Shown: one piece after another, positions 1 through 12,800 of the stretch
Position numbering within the stretch: position 1 is the first letter of the stretch
Layout: every line of letters begins with the position of its first letter
Source of the DNA: Halicephalobus mephisto
Taxonomy: Eukaryota; Nematoda; Chromadorea; Rhabditida; Panagrolaimidae
NCBI GenBank assembly: GCA_009193035.1
Contig: SWDT01000011.1
Span: 1,151,248-1,215,247 of the forward strand
Direction of reading: 5' to 3'
DNA length: 64,000 nt
Notes under the pieces: generated by a model
Told to the model about the DNA's origin: nothing
Database searches by the model: none
What the model saw: only the letters and a program-made list of their open reading frames with translations
Program-made: the position numbers and the translations under genes

Positions 1-3000
1 ATTTCATATTCTGCTTTACCAATATTTAATTCTTGTTTCCATTCAAAAATATAATTTTTTTCAAAACCACAATTCGGCAAAAAACAAATATTTTCATTAC
101 CGTATTTTTCAGATCCTTTTAGTGATTTATAATTCAAAAATAATTCGTATTTAATCGGAGTAGATTTGTCAATTTCAAAATTTGGCAATTCCCAAACAAT
201 TCTATGAGATGAATGAGCTTCGATAATACTCAATTCCGGATTTAGTAATTTCGCCAAAACAGGAATTTTCATAATTGATTGTTTTTGATGTAATTTCGCC
301 TCTAGCAATATTATATTCAAAAAATTAAAATCATCTGATCTAGAAATATCCAAAGAAAATAAAACTTTCGATTCCATAATCGTAGTTGACATTTTCAAAG
401 TCAAAATAGGCAAAAATTCAAATTCAATCAGCCATTTTTGATTCAACCATTCAACTTGCAGTTGTCTTGTTGTTAAAATACTTTCTTCTGCAGAAAAATG
501 CATTTCATCTATTGCAAGACACAAATAAACATCAATTTTTTTTTCTTCATGAGCTTCTAACGGTGGAATTTTAAGTAACAATTCATTTGTCCATTTAGAA
601 TCTGATAGAAATTCCATCAATCCATCTCCTTTGTAGGTAATTTTCAAATCAGAAGATTCTGGAATCGGATTTGTTCCTGCAGTAACACTTAGAGAAATCA
701 TTTGAGCAATACCAGCGAGAAGAGTCCCTAAAACAAATAATATTTAAAGATAAAAAAATTCAAAATTTTCTCACTATTATAGAAAACTTCGAAAATCTTT
801 TTAATAAATCACAGAAAATTCTAAAAACTTCCAGAATCCCTATTTTTAGGTACTGATTCTATTTTTACTCAATTTCGAAGAACTTTAAAAATCTTTTTAA
901 GTTCTTTAAAATCACTAAAATTTTCTAATAAATCATAAAAGATTCTAAAAACTTCCAGAATTCATATTTTTAGGTACTCATTCTATTTTTATTGAATTTC
1001 AAAACTACAACCTATAAAATTCAGAAATATTTCAATATTTTTCATTAAATTTCCGAACAATTCTAAAACCTCCTCTAAAGTGTAAAAATTTCCAAAATTT
1101 TCTACAGTAATCTAACAATAAAAACAAAAATTTAAACTAACCTGGTTTCTGTTTCAATGTCACATTTGGCTTTCTTAGATCAATCGACAAATACACATTT
1201 TCCAAAATCGGAAAATCAACGATGCATTGTTGATAATGAAGCAAAAACTTCAATGATGGACCTACCGTAATCTCAATATGATTCAATCCAAATGATCCAA
1301 CTTGATTAGCTGTAGTTTTCAATTCTACCGTATTCAATCCAGGATTAATATTAATTTTTTCTTCAACAACAAAAATCGGAGAATTTTCTTCTATTTCATT
1401 TATGGAATTTTTCATCACATCTTTATAATCATCTTTCGCTTTTAATCCTTTAGTTTTCGCAATACATCGAGAAGTATTCGGATCCGGCATCTGGAAAAAC
1501 ATTAAAGTAAAATCACACTATTGTAAAAAAATGAAATTTTCAAAACTTCAAAAATCAAAGTAGTTAAAAAATTTCTACTTTGCATAATAACGATTTCATA
1601 ATTGATCATATATGGAATTTTTATGAAATCGTCTCAATAAGAATTTTTAAAACTTCAAAAATTAAAATAATTTAATAATTTCTACTTTGCATAATAACGA
1701 TTTCATAATTTTACAAAATTTCATAATCGATCATATATGAAATTTTTATAAAATCGTCTCAATAAAAATTTCCGAAACTTTTTAAGAACCCAACTGGCTT
1801 AAAGTTGTTATTTTTTAAACAATGACTATTTCGTAATTAATTTTTTAAAACTACATTCTTTCTGAACAAATCTAAAATACTCTTGACCAGAGTTATATAG
1901 AATATAACACCTTCCATTTACCTTTCAAGCCTAATTTCCACATATGATAGTACTAATAAATATCCAAAAAATCAAAATTAACACTCAAATTCTACTAAAA
2001 ATTAATTAATTTCGTCATAAAGTAAAATAAAATTCAAAAAACTCACATGGCAAGAAAACAATGGACCTAATGGTTCCGTTGTGTACTTAGTCAACTTCTT
2101 AAATACCATCTTGACATTACAATCAGTCCATGAAAATCCATACTGATTAAGTAAGGTAATTTTTAAAGACATTTTAGCATTTAATAAACTAAAAATAAAT
2201 AATTCCGATATTTTCTGGATCAAAATAGGAAAATCCGTTGGAACGCCAAAGTCAAAATTGTACCTAAAATTTCAAATATAAATAACCAAATTTCAACTAA
2301 ATTATAACTTGTTTTAATACACAAAAATTCAATTGTAAAAATTTTAGCGTTTTGTAAATTTTAAAATTCTGAATCGAACGGTATATGATATTCCAAATTT
2401 CAGTTGGATTTTATATATGAAAAGTCATTTTGGAGAACAATTTGCAATCAAATTCGAAAAATGATTGTAATTTAATTTCTAAAAAACTTGGAAGGACATT
2501 AATACATCCACCACAAAGTACATGGAAAGACCTATAAAATGAGACACGAACCACTTTGCGTTTTTTGAGATCTCTAAAAACTTTAAATAAGTCTTATTTT
2601 TAATAATAAAAGTCTTATTTTTAATAATAAAAGTCTTATTTTTAAAAATATAAGTCTTATTTTTAATAATAAAAGTCTTATTTTTAAAAATATAAGTCTT
2701 ATTTTTAATAATAAAAGTCTTATTTTTAAAATATAAGTCTTATTTTTAAGAATATGTCTTATTTTTAAAAATACTAGTTTTTCAAAAAATAATTAATCTA
2801 TCTTACTAGATAGATTTACTTCATTTTTTAATTAATTTATTTTTAATTTTCAAAGAAACTTACATTTTTATTTCATTTCCATTCTTTTTTGCTTCTTTCA
2901 TCAACAATTCACTGTATTTCTGTCTTTCTTCAACATTATCACTTTTCCTACTCAACAACAGGATAACCTTCATCCACATGTCTTTGTTTTTTTTCAAATC

Positions 3001-6000
3001 ATCAGGAAATAATTCCAATCCTGTTCTGCAAGTTTCCACCAAAACCTCGACCATAGGGCAATTTCCGAACAAGTTGTTCAATAATTTCATAAAAGTTAAT
3101 TTTTTTTCGTTATTTGATGACATTTCTCTAAAAAAAATAAAATTAATTTTAAATAATTTAAAACTTACTTATAAACTTCAAAAAGATATTTCAAAAACAC
3201 TGAAGCAGATTTATTCCATTCAAATTCTTTTAAAATTTGAATTCCATCAATTAAGACGTATTCTGTAAGTTCTTCCAGATTTTTTCCTTGATCCGGCGAT
3301 CCTTCAAGTTGACTTCTTTCCAAAAATGTCCTCCGAAGTACATTCAGCAATTCCGCCGTTTTAGATCCAAGGATATCCGCATTCCTCTGAGCTACCGTAG
3401 CCTTCAACCAAGAAGCAATTGCTTTCCTAGCTTGTGGTTCAGAACAAGCAAATACTTCATACAACTAAAAAATTAAAAAGTAAAAAATTAAAATTAAAAT
3501 TAAAAAAGTAAATAAATAAAATTCTTAAAAACTTCTAAAATTTCGACAAAAAATATAAAAAAATAAAAACTTTCATGGTTTTTTTTTTGAATTTTCGACA
3601 AAAAATTTTAAAAATATTTGAAAACTAAACTCACACTGTTGCATTTCAAACTAATTAAATGACAGACAATATTCTGATCTTGAGTCAAGTTTCTTAAAGG
3701 AACAAAAAGTTGTTCAACGAGTTCTATCACGTCCGTCAGTATTGCAGCCACCCATATTCTGAACAAAACAGCATCATGTTCAATTCCAAGTTCATAAATC
3801 TCCGTTCTCAGATTCTGAATCGTACAACTAGCACATTTCAACATTATATTCGCAAAATCGTTTTTTAACATCATCTGAGTCGTTTCTGTCGTTCTTGGAG
3901 AAACCGGCGAAGCTGTTCTTGTAATTCTACTATTGTATATAAAAATAAAACTAAGAATCTGATTAGCCAATAAAAACGTCCTTAATTCAATAAGGGACAC
4001 ATTTTCCGCCACTCCTTCTACATGAGTCAACAACCTCAACAACGGACAAGTTTCTCCAAAAGATTGTTCCCGGAGGGCTTGTAGCCATTGTGGTCGATTT
4101 TCTAAAAATTCATAAACAATTAAATTTCAGACTTTTTATAACTTAAAAAACTAAAAAATTCAAAATTTCAATTTCAATTTTGAGTTTTTATTTCAAATTA
4201 AACATCTACAAATTTAATTACTGTATTTTATATATTTTTAAAGTCTAAAATTAGACTTTTAAAATCAAGAAATTTAATATAATTTTAAAACCAAAAAAAT
4301 ATAAATTATAATTTCAAAATAAAACAATTTAAATTATAATTTTAAAGTCGAAGAAATTTAAATTATAATTTTAAAATAAAACAATTTAAATTGTAATTTC
4401 AAAATAAAACAATTTAAATTATAATTTCAAAATAAAACAATTTAAATTATAATTTTAAAATCGAAAAAATTTAAATTATAATTTTAGAGTCGAAAAAATT
4501 TAAATTGTAATTTTAAAACTGAAGAAATTTAAATTGTAATTTTAAAATAAAACAATAAAACCATACCTTTAGAATTCTTGATGGTTTCATTCACCAACGA
4601 GTCGATTTTGTCCAATTCTGAACTAACTGCATCGTAGAGACTTAGATTCCAGAAAAATCTGCATAAATTAAACTGCTGATTCACAAACGTCGTCAGATTC
4701 CACGAATCACTTTCCAAATTTCCTTTCAGTTGGACGTATGATTTTTCATAATTCAACAAAAATCGATCTAAACTAGCAATGAACGTTTGAGAAATCTTCT
4801 GTCGCATTTCAGAAGATGTCGAAGAAACTTCATCACAAACTTCAACAAGTCTAAAAATTTAAGAAATATTTAGAAAGTTTAAAAAAAATAAAATAATAAA
4901 AATAATGGAAAAATTAAAATTAAAATAATAAAAATTTAAAAAATTTAAATTTAAATGAAAAAAATTTAAAAAAGTAAAATTTAAATAAAAAACTTTAAAA
5001 AAGTGAAATTTTAAAAATCGAAATTTAAATTTAAAAAAACTTAAAAAATTAGATTTCATTATTTAAATTTTTTAATTTTACTATTTAAATTTAAAAACCT
5101 AAAAATTTAAATAATAATAAATAAATAAAACCAACTTTTCTTGATGTTTTGCAAAATCTGATTTGAGTTTTTCCAAAACTGAACCTCGATTTTTTTTTTC
5201 TCTTGCTTTCGAACTGTCGAAAATTATTAACCAATGCAAATTTTGGGCTTTGTTTAGTTGTCCAAACCATTCGCTGACTTTGTGTCTGATATTTAAACGA
5301 TATTCTTCAATACTCTGAAATTCCATTCGTCGTCGAAAATTAAAAAAAAAACAAACCGAAACATAAACAAAAAAAACGTGAACGAAAGCCACGGATTCAC
5401 AGTAGGACACTTCTCCTGATTGCCAAATGAGGTCTTCAGAGTACGGTACGAGCTTCAGTTCGAAGTTTGTTTCGACCGGTTTCTCGTTTCTGAATTACAT
5501 TATTTAAAAAATTAATATTTTTACAAAATAATTCTGAAAAAAATTTCAAAATTCAAGAACAGAAAATTCCAACATTTTATAGGATTTTTTAATGGAATTT
5601 TTCATTGAATTCTGTAATCTTTTAAAATTCTTCATGAGATTCTGAGACTCTGTAATTTCAAAATTACTGAAATATTCTAATTTTCGCTGGATTTCGAAAA
5701 TTTCGGAATTTCAGGAGTTTTTGCTGGATTTTAAAACCTTTCGAAATTACTGAAATATTCAAATTTTCACTGGATTTTGGAATTTTTTAGAGAATTTCAG
5801 AGTTCTAGGAATTTTTTCTGGATTTCGAAATCTTTCGAAATTCTTCACAGAATCCCAGAAGCTTCCATAACTTCCAACTAGATTCCAAGACTATGAAGTC
5901 CTGACATGTCCACTGAAACCTAAAAAATCCCTAAAGCATCTTTTAGAAAGTTCCGGGAGTTTCAATTCTGAAAAGTCTGAATATTTTACTAAATTTTAGG

Positions 6001-6370
6001 AACTCTATCAAACTCTAGTTACTTTCGAACATTGTTATGAAATTTTTTAAGATCTCAGAACCTTAGACCGAACTTCAGAGATTTCGAAAAAAATCGAATT
6101 TATATAAAAACAAAAAACTAAATCCAAACCTCCTCCACACAAGTCTGCCCTTGCCCAAGGCATTCTGGATGCTGTCTACATGCTTGTGGAAGCACTGTTC
6201 GTTGCCGTTCCCTGGAACAAAAAACGGATAAGTTTTATTTTTTATATAAAAAATAATTTTCAATTTTACTTTTTATATGAAAAATAATTTTCGATTTTAT
6301 TTAAAAAAAACTTACAAGATATTTGAATTGCGCACTTTCGACGGGCCTTCAGAAGCTGGCAATCTTCCAT
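1..6370 (-). CDS. TRAPPC10: TRAPPC10 homologue (TRAPP II complex subunit), 3' end outside window
   Basis: Subunit of the TRAPPII tethering complex, a Rab exchange factor for Golgi traffic. Exons read on the minus strand: 6370-6316, 6211-6130, 5489-5369, 5314-5136, 4850-4567, 4101-3635, 3464-3169, 3127-2864, 2263-2047, 1490-1142 and 727 to beyond 1. All junction phases agree, giving about 1013 codons so far; the human protein is about 1250. Segments align from memory with human TRAPPC10: the N-terminal LVWRR block, the WLIIFD block, an LDKIDSLV block resembling human YDELDALF, an LIELRTFLL block, and the C-terminal beta-rich part with LNTVELKT and LLAGI. The start is the ATG at 6370, just upstream of MEDCQLLKARRK. 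The intron 5315-5368 is 54 bp, a multiple of three and stop-free, so its retention would add 18 residues in frame. Homology is clear although conservation is low. Confidence 0.9.
2589..2770. repeat. 21-bp tandem repeat in a TRAPPC10 intron
   Basis: About nine copies of a 21-bp unit starting AAGTCTTATTTTTAATAATAA, with phases at 2591, 2612, 2633, 2654, 2675, 2696, 2717, 2737 and 2756. It lies inside the intron 2264-2863. No coding potential. Confidence 0.85.
4240..4560. repeat. AT-rich ~26-30-bp repeat in a TRAPPC10 intron
   Basis: Repeated AATTTAAATTATAATTTTAA units alternating with AAATAAAACAA, roughly ten copies, within the intron 4102-4566. Confidence 0.7.
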
Positions 6371-6588
6371 GGGAGCATCGACCGTGGATATATGGATTTA
6401 AAAAAGCGGATTCTAGGATTCTGGATCGAGAACAGGAATAGATAAGACAGACCGCGTGTTTCGAACTGGTCTGATGCCAGTCCAAAGAACTCGCGCTCTC
6501 TCATCGCGAAAAAACTGACTTAATTTTTTTTATTTTATTTATTCAATTTTTTTTATTATTTTATTGTCTTTGTTTATTCCTTGCTACC
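6371..6588. promoter_or_regulatory. Shared divergent promoter, TRAPPC10 / AP3S
   Basis: Only 218 bp separate the two divergent start codons. The interval is richer in GC and CpG than the surrounding sequence (around CTCGCGCTCTCTCATCGCG at about 6490) and contains a GATAAG at about 6440. The AP-3 sigma ATG is not preceded by a 3' splice site, unlike most genes here, so a true promoter and 5'UTR is plausible. The role is inferred from gene arrangement only. Confidence 0.55.
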
Positions 6589-8001
6589 ATGATCAAAGCC
6601 ATATTAGTTTTCAACAATCACGGAAAGCCGAGACTTTTGAAATTTTACACAAGATATGTAAGTTTGTTTTTTGTTTGGATTTCATCGATTTTCGTTTAAG
6701 ATTAAACTTTATATATTGATTTTTGTTTAAAATTAAAAGTTGATATATTTATTCTCGTTTAAACCAAAAATTAATATGTCAATTTTTATCTTGATCGAAT
6801 TTTAATATTATTTTGTGTAAAAACTAAAATTTTATATATTTACTTTTAAACCAAAAATCCTGTATTTTTTTATTCCAGGTGAATTTTATGTATTTATTGT
6901 TATTTTAGATGAATTTTATATAGGAGTTTTATTTTAAAATGTTTTGTATTGGTTTTTGTGAAAACTAAAAGCTGATATATGAATCCTCATCCATAGTGGC
7001 TTTTCAGACGGAAGAAGAACAACAGCACATCGTCAGGGAAACATTCCAATTAGTTTCGAAACGAGACGACAATGTTTGTAATTTTCTAGAAGGCGGGACG
7101 TTGATCGGCGGATCTGACTACAAACTGATATATCGACATTATGCCACGTTGTATTTCGTTTTCTGTGTGGACTCATCCGAGAGCGAACTCGGGATTTTGG
7201 ATCTGATTCAAGTTTTTGTTGAAACTTTGGACAGGAAATTCGAAAATGTTTGCGAATTGGATCTGATATTCCACGTCGAGCAGGTCCACCACATCCTGAA
7301 CGAGCTGGTCATGGGCGGAATGGTGCTAGAGACCAACATGCACGAAATCATGACTAGAATTAAGGAACAAGACGAGTTAGAGAAGAAAGAGGTCGGGTTT
7401 TTGGTTTATTATTTGATGAATTTGGATTTTTCAGTTTTGAAACGAAAGTTGTGGAATCAGATTCTTACTGGATTCTACAGCTTTAGAGAATCCATTAAGA
7501 ATTCCTAGAACTTTTTAGAATTCTTAAAATATTTCTGAATCTTAGAAACTTCTAGAATTAGTTGTTTCTTAAATTTGAGGACTTTCCAGGATCCGTTCAA
7601 AATTCTTAAAATATTTCTGAATCTTAGAAACTTCTAGAATCCGTTCTTTCTTAGATTTGAGAACTTTCCGGAATTCTTAAAATATTTCTGAATCTTTTGG
7701 AAATTTCAGGAATCGAATTTCTGGTAGATTTCGAAACTTTCCAGAATTTTGTAAAAATTTTTACAACCAACTTTTAAAATTTCAATTTTTATAAAATTCT
7801 GGAAATTCGTGTCTGGACTGTTTTACAATAATATTTATTTTTGATTTTTAATGTTATAAATTATGATTTTTCCAGTCCGGGATTGTGGCTGCCCCAGCTC
7901 GAGCCGTGTCTGCAGTGAAGAACATGAACATTTCGCAACAAATCAAGGATCTCAAGTTGCCCGATTTGCCGTCTTTCGGAAATTTCAAGAATCCTTTTTA
8001 A
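6589..8001 (+). CDS. AP3S: AP-3 complex subunit sigma
   Basis: Small sigma subunit of the AP-3 adaptor, which sorts cargo to lysosomes and lysosome-related organelles. Exons 6589-6657, 7008-7391 and 7876-8001 give 192 aa (human AP3S1 is 193). The N-terminus MIKAILVFNNHGKPRL, the middle NVCNFLEGG and LIYRHYATLYFVF, and the tail LPDLPSFGNF match AP-3 sigma rather than AP-1 or AP-2 sigma; the C-terminal extension after the longin-like core is an AP-3 feature. Exon 2 uses the donor GTCGGG, an unusual +3 to +6, but the join is in phase and restores the conserved APARAVSAVKNMN block. Confidence 0.97.
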
Positions 8002-8817
8002 ATGTAAATTATTAAAAAAAAAGTAATTTTTAAATGTAAATTATTAAAAAAAATAATTTTTAAATAAATTTCGAAATTTTTTAAAATTTAATTTTTGAAA
8101 ATATCGAAATGGAGATGTGTTATGACAGGAACGAAAATTGATTTAATTGGTTTCGAAATAGACCCGAACGGTTCGATGGACGATCCGTGATTTCTGTCTT
8201 TCGGAATCAAACAAATGCCCGTCTTCCGTAATTAGTGCTTTTGTATCTCTTCTCAGTTTCATGACTTGACCGAAAATCCGTTACAACCCTGTTTTGGAAA
8301 ATTTGAAACAAATTGACTTGAAATTTTTCCAAAATTTTCAAAATTATTCCAAATTTTTTAAAAATTTTTTTAAAAATATTTTTCAATTTTTCCCAAATTT
8401 TAAAATGTTTTAAAAATATTTTTCAATTTTTCCCAAATTTTTAAATTTTTTCAAATTTTTTAAAAATATTTTTTAATTTTTTTTAAAAATTTTTTCGAGT
8501 TTTTTAAAAATATTTTTCAATTTTTCCAATTTTTTAAAATATTTTTATTTTTTTTAATAATTTAATTTTAAAAATAACGTTTAAATGCAAAAATTCTGAG
8601 TTTGAAATTTCTCTTTGAGACCATTTCATACTTTGTTTATTTTGATTTTTATAATTCAGATTTTGAATGGACAATTGACGAATCAAAATGATTTTCTTTC
8701 GGATGAGAAAACAGCGTAAAACGTCCAAATAGGTTCCCGCGATCTTTTGGCCATTCTTCAGAAATGGATTAAACGTCCATAAACGGGTATACCTTCAATA
8801 TTCAAAAAGGCTGTATG
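8002..8817. other. 3' flank of AP3S, no gene seen
   Basis: Begins with AT-rich sequence. A more complex, GC-richer block at about 8105-8290 may be 3'UTR. Then runs of T and A homopolymers to about 8580. No supported coding region on either strand. Confidence 0.5.
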
Positions 8818-9485
8818 ACGGTTGTTTCCCAGCGGTATTTGTTCCTCAGCGATGTGTGTTCCCCGACGATATTTGCTCCCCCTCGATAATTGTTTCCCAG
8901 CAATAGTAGTTTCCTGAATATATCTATATCCCTTCGGCATTTATATCCTTAAAGATATCTGTTCTTTTTTGGTATTTACATCCTCAAAGATATCTGTTTT
9001 TTTTTTGTATTTATATCCTCAAAGATATCTGTTTTTTTTGTATTTATATCTTCAAAGATATCTGTTCCCCATTTGACAGTGTTCCCCCTCGATAATTGTT
9101 TCCCAGCGATAGTAGTTTCCTGAATATATCTATTTCCCTTCGGCATTTGCTTCTTAGCGATATCTGTTCTTTTTTGATATTTACATCCTTAAAGATATCT
9201 GTTTTTTGGTATTTATATCTTCAACGATATCTGTTCCCCATTTGACAGTGTTCTCCCTCGATAATTATTTCTCAGGGATAGTTGTTTCCTAAATATATCT
9301 ATATCCCTTCGGCATTTGCTTCTTAGCGATATTTACTTTTGGTTGATATTTATATCCCTAGTGATGTCTGTTACTCTTTTAACAGTGGTTTTCAATGATA
9401 TTTGCTCCTCAGCGATAGTTTTTTCCTGGTGATATCTGTTCCTCTTCGACAGTCGCCTTCCAGCGACATTCGCTCCTCATTTTCC
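8818..9485. repeat. 17-bp minisatellite with higher-order structure
   Basis: About 39 diverged units of 17 bp (some 15-18), consensus near GTTCCTCAGCGATATTT. A higher-order block of units (CCCTCGATAATT, then CCAGCGATAGTA, then CCTGAATATATCTAT, then CCCTTCGGCATTT) recurs at about 8876, 9083 and 9252. The unit length is not a multiple of three, and apparent open frames across it are accidental. Confidence 0.85.
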
Positions 9486-9499
9486 TCTTTTTCAACTCT

Positions 9500-9825
9500 T
9501 CCTAATTTCGAAATTCTTTTTAAATCACTATTTTTCTTACTTAACTAAGTTATTAAGTTGATTTAAATATTAAAAAAGTAATATAAAAACGAAATAAATG
9601 AGATAAATCTTGTGACATAGAGGAAGCAAATGTTGTACGATCTCCCAATGACATTCGTTCTTCGTTTTTTTTTCGATTTTCACTGATTTCGAAATTCTTT
9701 CTTTTTAAATTACTATTTTTCTTACTTAACTAAATTATTAAATTAATTTAAATATTAAAAAAGTAATATAAAAAAATAAATGAAATAAATTTTGTGACAT
9801 AGAGGAAGCAAATGTTGTACAGCCT
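9500..9825. repeat. Direct duplication of ~150 bp
   Basis: Two copies starting at about 9510 and 9690. Both contain CTATTTTTCTTACTTAACTA and end in TGTGACATAGAGGAAGCAA, with a few substitutions and small indels. Confidence 0.75.
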
Positions 9826-12800
9826 GGTCTTCGATAATTCAGAAATGCCCAGTCTCCAACAGGTTTGAATGGCCGATTTGTGGTCGGGTTTCACCTGAAA
9901 GGAGAGCTATTTTGTCGATTCCGTCCTCAAGAAAGAGATGTTTGATTCGCAAATATCGGCGCCGCTCTCGTCCCAAACTCCATCACGAACAAATTAAATT
10001 TTTTCGTTTTCTTCAAATTTTAAAAACAAAATTGGCGCCAATTTACGTTTGAAAATGGAAATTTTCGTTTGTCTGTTTTGTTAGAATTTTAATTTTATAC
10101 AAATTTAAAATTTTTTAATTTTATTTTAAATTTAAAATTTTTTAATTTTATTTTAAATTTAAATATTTCAATTTTATTTAAATTTAAATTTCTTAATTTT
10201 ATACAAATTTAAAAATTTTAATTTTATTTAAATTTTAAATTTTTTAATTTCATTTAAAATTTAAATATTTTAAAAATTCTAATTTTTCGATGATGTTTGT
10301 ATTCGATTTTGGGAAATTCAATGAACTTCAGGGAGATTCTAGAATCTTCCATTAAGTTCTAAAAAATCCAAAAATTTCCTAAATTCAAAAATATTAAAAA
10401 ATCTAAAATATAAAAATATAAAAATATATAAAATTTAAAAAATTTAAAAAATTTAAAAATTTAAAATATAAAAATTTTAAAAAACTAAAGAATTTAAAAA
10501 AAATCAAAAATATTTCGAAATTTAAAAATAAAAAATTTTCTGATTTTTCATTGGATTTTGAAATCCTAGAAATTTCCAGAAGATTCTAATATTACGAAAT
10601 TAGATAAAAAGATAATTTAAAATTGATTTTTTTTGTTTTCATTTTTCGAAAGACATTCCATCCATTTTTGAGGATAGAAGACGGAAGAACAGATTCGATT
10701 TTGATCTTATCAATTGTCTCGAAAAAGGAATGTCTTTTTTGATTTTTATTTTTTTTGATTTTTTTTTAATTTTAATTTTTTTTGATTTTAATTTTTTGAT
10801 TTTTATTATTTTTTTTTTAATTTTAATTTTTTTTTTTGATTTTAATTTTAATTTTTTTTTTTGATTTTAATTTTTTTTTTTTGAATGTGATTCCTTGGCA
10901 AAAAAGACCTTCTTGAAAATCCTCTTGAACTCGACCTCAAAAGAGGAAGGAGGGGATCGTCGGATCGTTTACATTTGCCGATCGCTGACCAAAAACGGTT
11001 TTTTTTTTTCGAAAAAAAATTAGATTTTTTTGAATTTCTGTTTGCCAAAAAAGTAGGATTCTGTTGAGTCATTTTTCAAATTTTGTTGTTCTTTGGAAAT
11101 TTCAAAATCCTAAAAATCGAAAAATTTAAAAATTCGTGTCGGGACCATTTTAAAAAATAATTTTATTTTTGTTGGAAAATTAAATTTTTTTTAAAGTTTC
11201 TAAAATTCAAAGATAAGTTCGGAATCCTCGAAAGTTGAAAATTATGAAATATTCTGAAAATTCGCGTCGGGACCATTTTAAAAATTTTATTTTTTATTTT
11301 TATAGAAGCTAGAATACTGTAGAAACTTTTGGAATCTTCCAGAATCCAAGGACAAGTTCTGGAACTATTTGAAATTGAAAATTTTGGAAATTCGCGTCGG
11401 GACCGTTTCGTAGAAAATTATTGTTTTTAACTTTTGCAACGAGATTAGCTCCCTATAACAGCTTCTAGAATCTTCCAGAATCGAATAGAACATTCTGGAA
11501 CTATCTGAAATTGAAAATTATAAAATATCCTAAAGATTCGTGTCGGGATCATTTTATAAAAGATATTTATTTTCGATTTTTTAATAACTTTAATTTTAAA
11601 AGTAATATTTAATATCGAAAATTACAAATTTCTAAAATTTTCAAATTTTCGTGTCGGGACCACTTAAAAATCCTCGACTTTCTCGTCAGGACCATTTCGT
11701 AAAAGATATTTATTTTCGATTTTTTTAATAACTTTAATTTCAAAAATAATATTTAAAATCAAAAATTTCTAAAATTTTTTAACTTTCGTGTCGGGACCAT
11801 TTTTACAAATTCCCTATTTTCTCGTCAGGACCATTTTATAAAAGATATTTATTTTTGATTTTTTAATAACTTTGAAATTCTCAATTGTTGGAAATCCGAA
11901 ATTTAATTTTTTTGATTTTTATTTTTATTTTTATTTTTTATTTTTTATTGTTTTAGTGGATTTGTTATCAAAGTTCGGACAAAAAAAATTACAACTATTT
12001 CCTTCAAATCGGGACTTTTAGGATTGATTTTGTTTGACATGTGCCTCGAACTAAACTGGCTTGACTGATAAAATTCACTTCTTGATTCCGATTGCCCAAC
12101 TTCGAATCAATGTCAGTCAGCACCAGCTGGGAACCATAAACCCAAATTCTCGATTTTATGCTCATTTTGAATTTTCTTCGGTTTTCAATCTTTTATTAAA
12201 CTAAAATTCCGTAAAAATTTTTAGAATCCAATATTGAATTTTCCGAAAATTTCATGGAAGTTTCTGAATTTTTCAGAATCTCGAGAAAAATTTTGAAAGT
12301 TTCAAAAATTTTCCGGGAAATTTTATATTTCAAAAATTCAGAAATCTCGAATTTTGGAATTTTTCAGAATTGAATGAAAAATTTTGGAAAATTCTGAAAT
12401 TTAAAAAAATTTAAGATTTCTAAAATTTTGGAAAATTGAATGGAAGTTTTTAGAATTTTATGAAGATTTTAGGATTTTGTAGAATTTTCCAGAATTCAAA
12501 AGAAGATTTCGAAAAATTCTAAAATCTTAAAATTTCTAGGATCTTTCGAAATTTTGGAATTTCGTAGAATTTTCCAGAATCTAATAGATTTTAAAAAATT
12601 CTAAAATATTAAAGTTTTTAGGATCTTCCAGAATTCAAAAGAAGATTTTGAAAAATTCTAAAATCTTAAAATTTCTAGGATCTTTCAAACTTTTGGAATT
12701 TCGTAGAATTTTCCAGAATCCAATAGATTTCAAAAAATTCTAAAATTTTAAAGTTTTTAGGATCTTCCAGAATCCAATAGATTTTAAAAAATTCTAAAAT

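Noticed and set aside
8758..8940. Open frame across the 17-bp minisatellite
   Set aside because: Produced by a repeat whose unit is not a multiple of three; not conserved between higher-order copies.
8818..9485. CRISPR-like regularity of repeats
   Set aside because: Units are contiguous with no unique spacers, the repeats diverge, and the window is eukaryotic.
10848..11072. Ser/Lys-rich minus-strand frame
   Set aside because: Consists of low-complexity T-rich DNA on the plus strand with no homology or splice context.
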